Assembly: GCA_964059195.1 (NCBI GenBank)
Contig: CAXKWD010000006.1
Span: forward strand, 15,120,530-15,184,529
DNA: 64,000 bases
Reading direction: 5' to 3'
Origin: Ectobius pallidus
Lineage: Eukaryota > Arthropoda > Insecta > Blattodea > Ectobiidae
Both the position numbers and the translations under genes were made by a program. Under the pieces are notes generated by a model. It was not told where the DNA came from. It saw only the letters and a program-made list of their open reading frames with translations, and did not search any database. Below are positions 37,901 to 43,900 of the stretch, piece after piece; the first letter of the stretch is position 1; each line of letters starts with the position of its first letter.

Positions 37901-40900
37901 TATTTATTTAATATTTATCCATATTTTTCATTTATACAGTATATTTATTTGAAGCATTGTACATGCCACATAGGCCTACTCTAAGAATGCCAAATTCATC
38001 TAACTAATTTACTTGACACTCTAAGAATGATGAATTCAAATGATTATTTCGCATAATGTACCAAGTTCATAAAAGCAAACAATTAATTCAGAATTTCTGT
38101 GTGATAAATCCTCACATTGTAAATGTGAAATAGCATTAAAATTTATGATTTTTAATGAGACACAACTCAAAATTAATCAAATCTTGTATGGAAATTCAAT
38201 ATCTTTAATCTTCATAAAATTTCATCCATAATAATTCAATATTTTCCAGATAGACAATGGATGTATCAATCCTGCACCGAATTTGGATTTTTTCAAACCT
38301 CAACTTTAACTGTTGACCTCTTTGGTGATGAATTTCCTTTGGAATTTTACATACAGGAATGTTCTGACATCTTTGGTTCAAGGTAAAGTATGATTTTTTT
38401 CACTGGTAAGACAGAGAATATGTAAAGTCTATATAAAAGGAAATTCTTTATGTAAACACCATTTGTTCTATAATAGAATATAATAGAAATATAATAGAAT
38501 GTGTTGTTCCACATTAGATCCAAGTTCTTGGTACTAACAGTCAAGCTATTACCAAAATATGGAGGTGGAAGTTCCATTGGGTCAAAAATGACCCCTGGTG
38601 ATCCCCTAAGGGGATATACTCAGCACATTTGTTTCCAGAGTGTACCATTCCTCTACCTAACATTTAAACATAAGGACAACACACACAACCAGTCCTGAAC
38701 CCGGAAAAGGGATTTTTCAATACAGTGAAATCTCAATAGAATGATTTTGCATGGACCAGAAAAGAATATTGTTGTACAGAATGTTATTGTTTTATCAAGA
38801 ATTTACAAAATTTGCTAATTTTTCTTTTGTATGTAGGGAACTATTCCCATAATCGAAAGTTTTTTTTAACTATTTAAGGAAAACTAATGTAATTTTAGTC
38901 TACGAACTTCTTATCTACCCTTAATACATTAGCCTGAGTACAAACTTGGACAACAATCCAACAACAAAGGACATCAATACAGATGACTCAGAGAAAGGTG
39001 GAAAGGAAGATATTACAGATACCAAGAAGTGACCGGATAAGAAACACTGAAATAAGGAAAAAGACAAAAGTAAAGGATGCTGCGACAGCAGCGCAAGTAA
39101 CAAAGTGGAGATGGGCAGGTCACACAGCAAGACTGAATAATAATCGTTGGGCAAACATTGCAACGATGTGGGATCCAAGAGAAGGAGAGAGAGGACTGGG
39201 TAGACCAAGAACAAGATGGGCGGACGAAATGAAGAAGAACGCTGACAGCACCTGGACTAGGATGGCAAGGAACCGAGACGTCTGGAAGGCACACGAAAAC
39301 CACATAAAATACAAAGGACAGACCGGAATAAGACAGCAAAAGTGAGAATAAGTGAAAAGTGGAGTGAAAATGTAAAACAATCCTAGATGAAGACAAATGA
39401 TCTACCAAGGACAAAGTCAGGAGAATTCCACATTCTTAGCTCAAATGTGGGAGGATCAAGGATCCTTTTAGGAAAGGCCGTTGCCCTTTAGGGATTAAAG
39501 GCTATTATTACTAAGCAGGAAATCCACTAACTTTATACTCATTTTTATATGTTTTACGTTAATGTATTAATCAAGGAAATTATGAACAAATGGGATATAT
39601 ATTTGGCTCTCCTGAAAAAATCGTATATGACAGTCTGTTTCACTTTTTTCTTGAAGGGGGAAACAAACAAAGATCTTATTTTGCCTAGGGTCACTAAATA
39701 TCCTTCTGGAACACAAGGAAAAATTTATAGAAATTTCTGTACAGCTTTGCATGAGGCAGTGGTTGAGGCTGGTATATTCACACTTTCTTCTTGCTCCTCT
39801 TCTTCCACCTGTTTGTTCTGATTTACACATTTGTGACCTATTTTATCATTGCATCGGGGAAAAAATTGTTACAGGGATTCTGAGCGTAATCATAATGGAG
39901 AGGTTTATCGTTATTGAGAGTATCATAAAATGTAGGGGAATTTTAGATTATTTTAATGGAATAATTGCCTGGACTGTAATATTTTAACGTTATTCAGAGT
40001 ATTATTATATTGGTAATCGCTGTACGGAGATTTCACTGTACTGAAAAATCCCCAACCCGGCCGGGAATCGAGTCCGAATTGACACGGGTGGAAGGCAGGC
40101 ATGCTACCTACTCACCCATGGTGGTAGACATTAGTAAAATATACCAATACTTAATTCTTTACATTGCTCTAAGTGCAGCAACTAATGTTCTGAATGTTAA
40201 ATAACTTTCAATTCCTAACTAATGGCCATATTAACGGTATTGTCTAATTGCTAGATGTCATGTTTTACGATGGTAAATAAATAGAAATAGAAAATAATAA
40301 TTATTATAGTCACAATCCTTACCCAATGAAAAGATGAAGATATTTAAAATATACTTTTTAGTACACGCTCTGCAAAGCAGCTGTTTCTCGAACTGCTAAC
40401 ATGCTGTAAAGTAGCACTTTACCATACTAGGCCAGTAAAGTTGCCATGGTAACCCCTAGTGGACATAATTCCAACTATGGCTCCTAGATGTCTCTACAGT
40501 CTCCCAGTGTAAGTTCAATTTTACATGTTAAAGGGTTTTATGATTCATTGTCTATTAACAAGCATAGTAAACCTTGTCATTTAGTAATCTTGAATTTAAG
40601 AAATAAATTCCATAATAATAACTTTTTATACTTTTCTTTAGTATGGGTAGACATGAATGCATGAAATTTGCTTATGAAGCCATCGCTTAGTCCACTAGAC
40701 CACAACTGCCAGTTGAAGGAAGCAAGTTCAAATGAGCCTCTTGCACGATTGCTTCTTTTAACAAGGCATAATAAGTTTCGTTGCAGAAAATGTGATAAAA
40801 ATAACGCGTAATTTCAATTGAAGTAAATATATTTAGTTTAATTAATTTATATTAGGCCTACTATCTTAACAATGACTTTAAACGTTTTTTTTAAAGGAAA

Positions 40901-43900
40901 AGAAACAGTCCATAGCAAGTGAAGTTTATAAACATGCACTACTGATACAATTGTCATTATCATTGCTTTCTTGACGCAGAATCTTTGAAAATGACTGAAA
41001 AACTGAGCTTATTAGTAGTAAAATTGCAGAACTTTTACTAAAAAATATTGTATGCACCATGTACGGCTTACGCCTTGGCCGCAATACTAGATTATTCCAC
41101 TAAAGCCTTATTTTACGTACTTGATACATTGCCAGCAAACACTGAATCAGTAGGCCTATACCAAATGACTGGCCTAGTCAGTGCTACCACACCAATCAAA
41201 CTATGGTCCATCTTTACATTTCACCCAGATGCCTTCTAATATAAGATTGAAAGTGTGTATATATGTATGTTTGTCCCCTATACAAATCTACATGTTTGAC
41301 CAAATTGCACGAAATTTTGCACACATACTCTCTTCCATTAGAAGAAACTTAGGCAACATTAAAATTCAAATAATCCACCTCTTCCTTTGTAAAATTATAT
41401 GATTTAAAAAAATATTACACTGAATTTATCAAATGCAATTTACATTGCATGTGCAGTCCTCATGACACCACTATTGTTTGCAGTGTTCACATAGGGCTTT
41501 GGAAGTTGCATGATAAATTGACAAATTAGAAAGGCTATCAATTAATTTCTGTAACTCAATAATGGAGAATGAAATTCACATAAATATATCAGATGTGATG
41601 CATCACATAACTTTCTCTGTTCACAGTGTTTATAGGTGGCTTGGAAATTGCATGATAATGGGATTTGATGTAATCGATCAAATTAGAGAGACCACTGATA
41701 GAATTCAATCTTGCAAATCAATAGTTGATTAATGAAATTTATGTAAATAAAAATCTAATGTTGTGCACTCACATATCTTGCTCTACTCTGAGCTTGGACA
41801 ATATCATTTCACATTTTGATATAGAGTAGGAGGTCATATTGCAGGGAGAGTGTTTTCAGTTGTCTCAGCCTGAGTTTGTGCTAATGATGTGTAGCGAGTA
41901 TCAGGGGTGCCCACCCCCCCAAACTTCATGACTCACCCTCCCAACCTGATTGGCTGTCGACAAGGGCGCTCATATGATATTTTCTAGGGGGCAATTTTTA
42001 GGTAGATTTCGAAGAAAAATCTACCTATTGCAATGGATACCATGTCATGATTTTCGAAAAATCCTTTCATATCTTTACGTTTCATGCTCCCCTGAGTACG
42101 AAACCACCGCCTGTTCAAACAAAAAAATTGTGATATTTATATATATATTTTTTTTATATATATCTTTACACGCTAGCGGCCGTAATTTTGAAGATATTTG
42201 AACCAAATTTTATTATGTCATTTCTAGGCCCAATAGTTCGGACAAGTTCGTTAATGAGCCCAAGGGGGTGGTCGGGGGAGGGGGTTGAAATTTTTAAAAA
42301 TGTATATCTCGGCCCCTATGAAGTATAGAGGGAAACTTTGTTTGAATAAATTAGAGTACTCCCTATGGAGTTTACAGTGACACCAACGATTCGGGGGTTC
42401 GAGTGAGGGTGGGGGTGGGGGATGTAAATTCGAAACTTTTGAAACCACGTCTTGTGGGGTATCGTTGAAAAGCTCTTGATGAGTACTCTACAAATCAATA
42501 AACAGTTTCTTGATAGCTCTCATATGACGCGAGATTTTAATGTTTGAAAATAATAAAACTTAAAAGAATTATTATAATATCATAATTTTGTCTTGTTTAG
42601 CGGCTTTGCTAATTTTATTCATTGCTGATCTTGCGCACGGCCTCCCAGAATATTATATCCTATTCTTGTTGTAAAACAAATGATTGTAGGCTCTTCCTCT
42701 TTACTGCAGGTTTGCCATGCCAAGGCTAAAAAAGAAGAGTGCTGCGCAGCGATAATAAATTAAACCAAAAGCACTTCGAAATCTACCTCAGCCTGTAGGC
42801 CTGCCTAAAGGGAATTTTTTAATTAATTATTTTTTTTCTCTTTAACTTCTTGGGCCACTTTGTAACATTATATTAATAATATAATAAGTGCAACAATGAC
42901 GTAACCAGAAAATAATTGCGGGGAGGGTCGAAAGTGCCGGGGGGTCGGGGGTCCATCCCCAGAAAATTTTTAAATATTGAACTAATGAAAATAACATTTT
43001 ACGCTATTTTAGCACAGAAAAACTAGTTAGAAAATTTGTATACCATACTCTAAGACATGCCAATGTAAATAAGAAATCATTAGGCCTGCCTAAGTGGGGG
43101 GTTCACCCCCAGAAAAGTTTTAAATACTGAACTAATGAAAATCACATTTTACGCTATTTTAGCACTAAAAACTAATTAGGAAATTTGTTTACCATACTCT
43201 AAGACATGCCAATGTAAACAAGAAATTGTTACTTAAGTCGGGTGTCCACCCCCGGGAAATTTTTAAATATGGAACTAATGAAAATCACATTTTACGTTAT
43301 TTAGCACTCAAAAACTAGTTAGCTTAGCAGTTTTTAATTTTAGCATATAAAATGCTAATTTTGCAACAATTTTCAACCCCCCCCCCAGAAAATTCATAAA
43401 ACGCTAATATTTTGCCCCCCCAGAAATTTCAACAACGCAGTCTGCGTCTTAACCCCTCCTTGTGGGCACCCCTGGCGAGAATGCTATGTCAGAAGTGCTT
43501 TGTATTAGTTGAGAAATATGGATTTTTATCGTAAGCCTATCGTCATAGGTCAGTGTTAAATTTCAAATCATAGTTCAGTGTTAAGTTTAAGGTCAAAATT
43601 TCAGTTTAGCGTCGAGCATAACATGACTTTGTTGTTCAGGTAAATAATGTCTCACTGAATCCACATTAATCCACATTAAATCCACATTAATCCACATGAA
43701 CCTACATTAAATCCACTTTGAATCCACATGAATCCACTAGATGTATTAGATCGGCAAGGCGTATGCTTGCTAATTTTCTAGTAATTATTTAAGCAGAGCA
43801 CAAGATGAGAAAATATTCTGGGTTTACAAGAATTCTAATATCTTGCACCCATCTTGAAAAATGTAGTCTGAAAAAACCAGACAAGAATTTCTTATAGTGT

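Larger units (their letters stand above)
41902..43474. mobile_element. Non-autonomous hAT-like element with 8-bp duplication
   Basis: Tips CAGGGGTGCCCAC / GTGGGCACCCCTG are perfect inverted repeats. GCGAGTAT (41894-41901) and GCGAGAAT (43475-43482) are an 8-bp duplication with one mismatch. No transposase. It contains the 42000-42820 repeat and a 146-bp tandem array, and has C-rich tracts near both ends. Confidence 0.85.
41235..43781 (+). mobile_element. Helitron-like element hosting a hAT-like element, in intron 6
   Basis: The 3' end has a hairpin (GCAAG-GCGTATG-CTTGC) followed by TAATTTTCTAG and then a T, a standard Helitron terminus. The likely 5' start is TCTAATATAAGATTG, although the preceding base is T rather than A. 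Shared blocks with the Helitron at 16897-17929 (GTGTTCACATAGGGCTTT, GAAGTGCTTTGTATTAGTTG) support the family. A 1.57-kb hAT-like element interrupts it at 41902-43474. Confidence 0.7.

Noticed and set aside
38921..39414. Minus-strand hydrophobic ORFs
   Set aside because: Shadows of the plus-strand LINE C-terminus, which carries the conserved motifs.
43660..43740. CRISPR-like short repeats
   Set aside because: The units are adjacent, of varying length and without spacers; this is a minisatellite in eukaryotic DNA.
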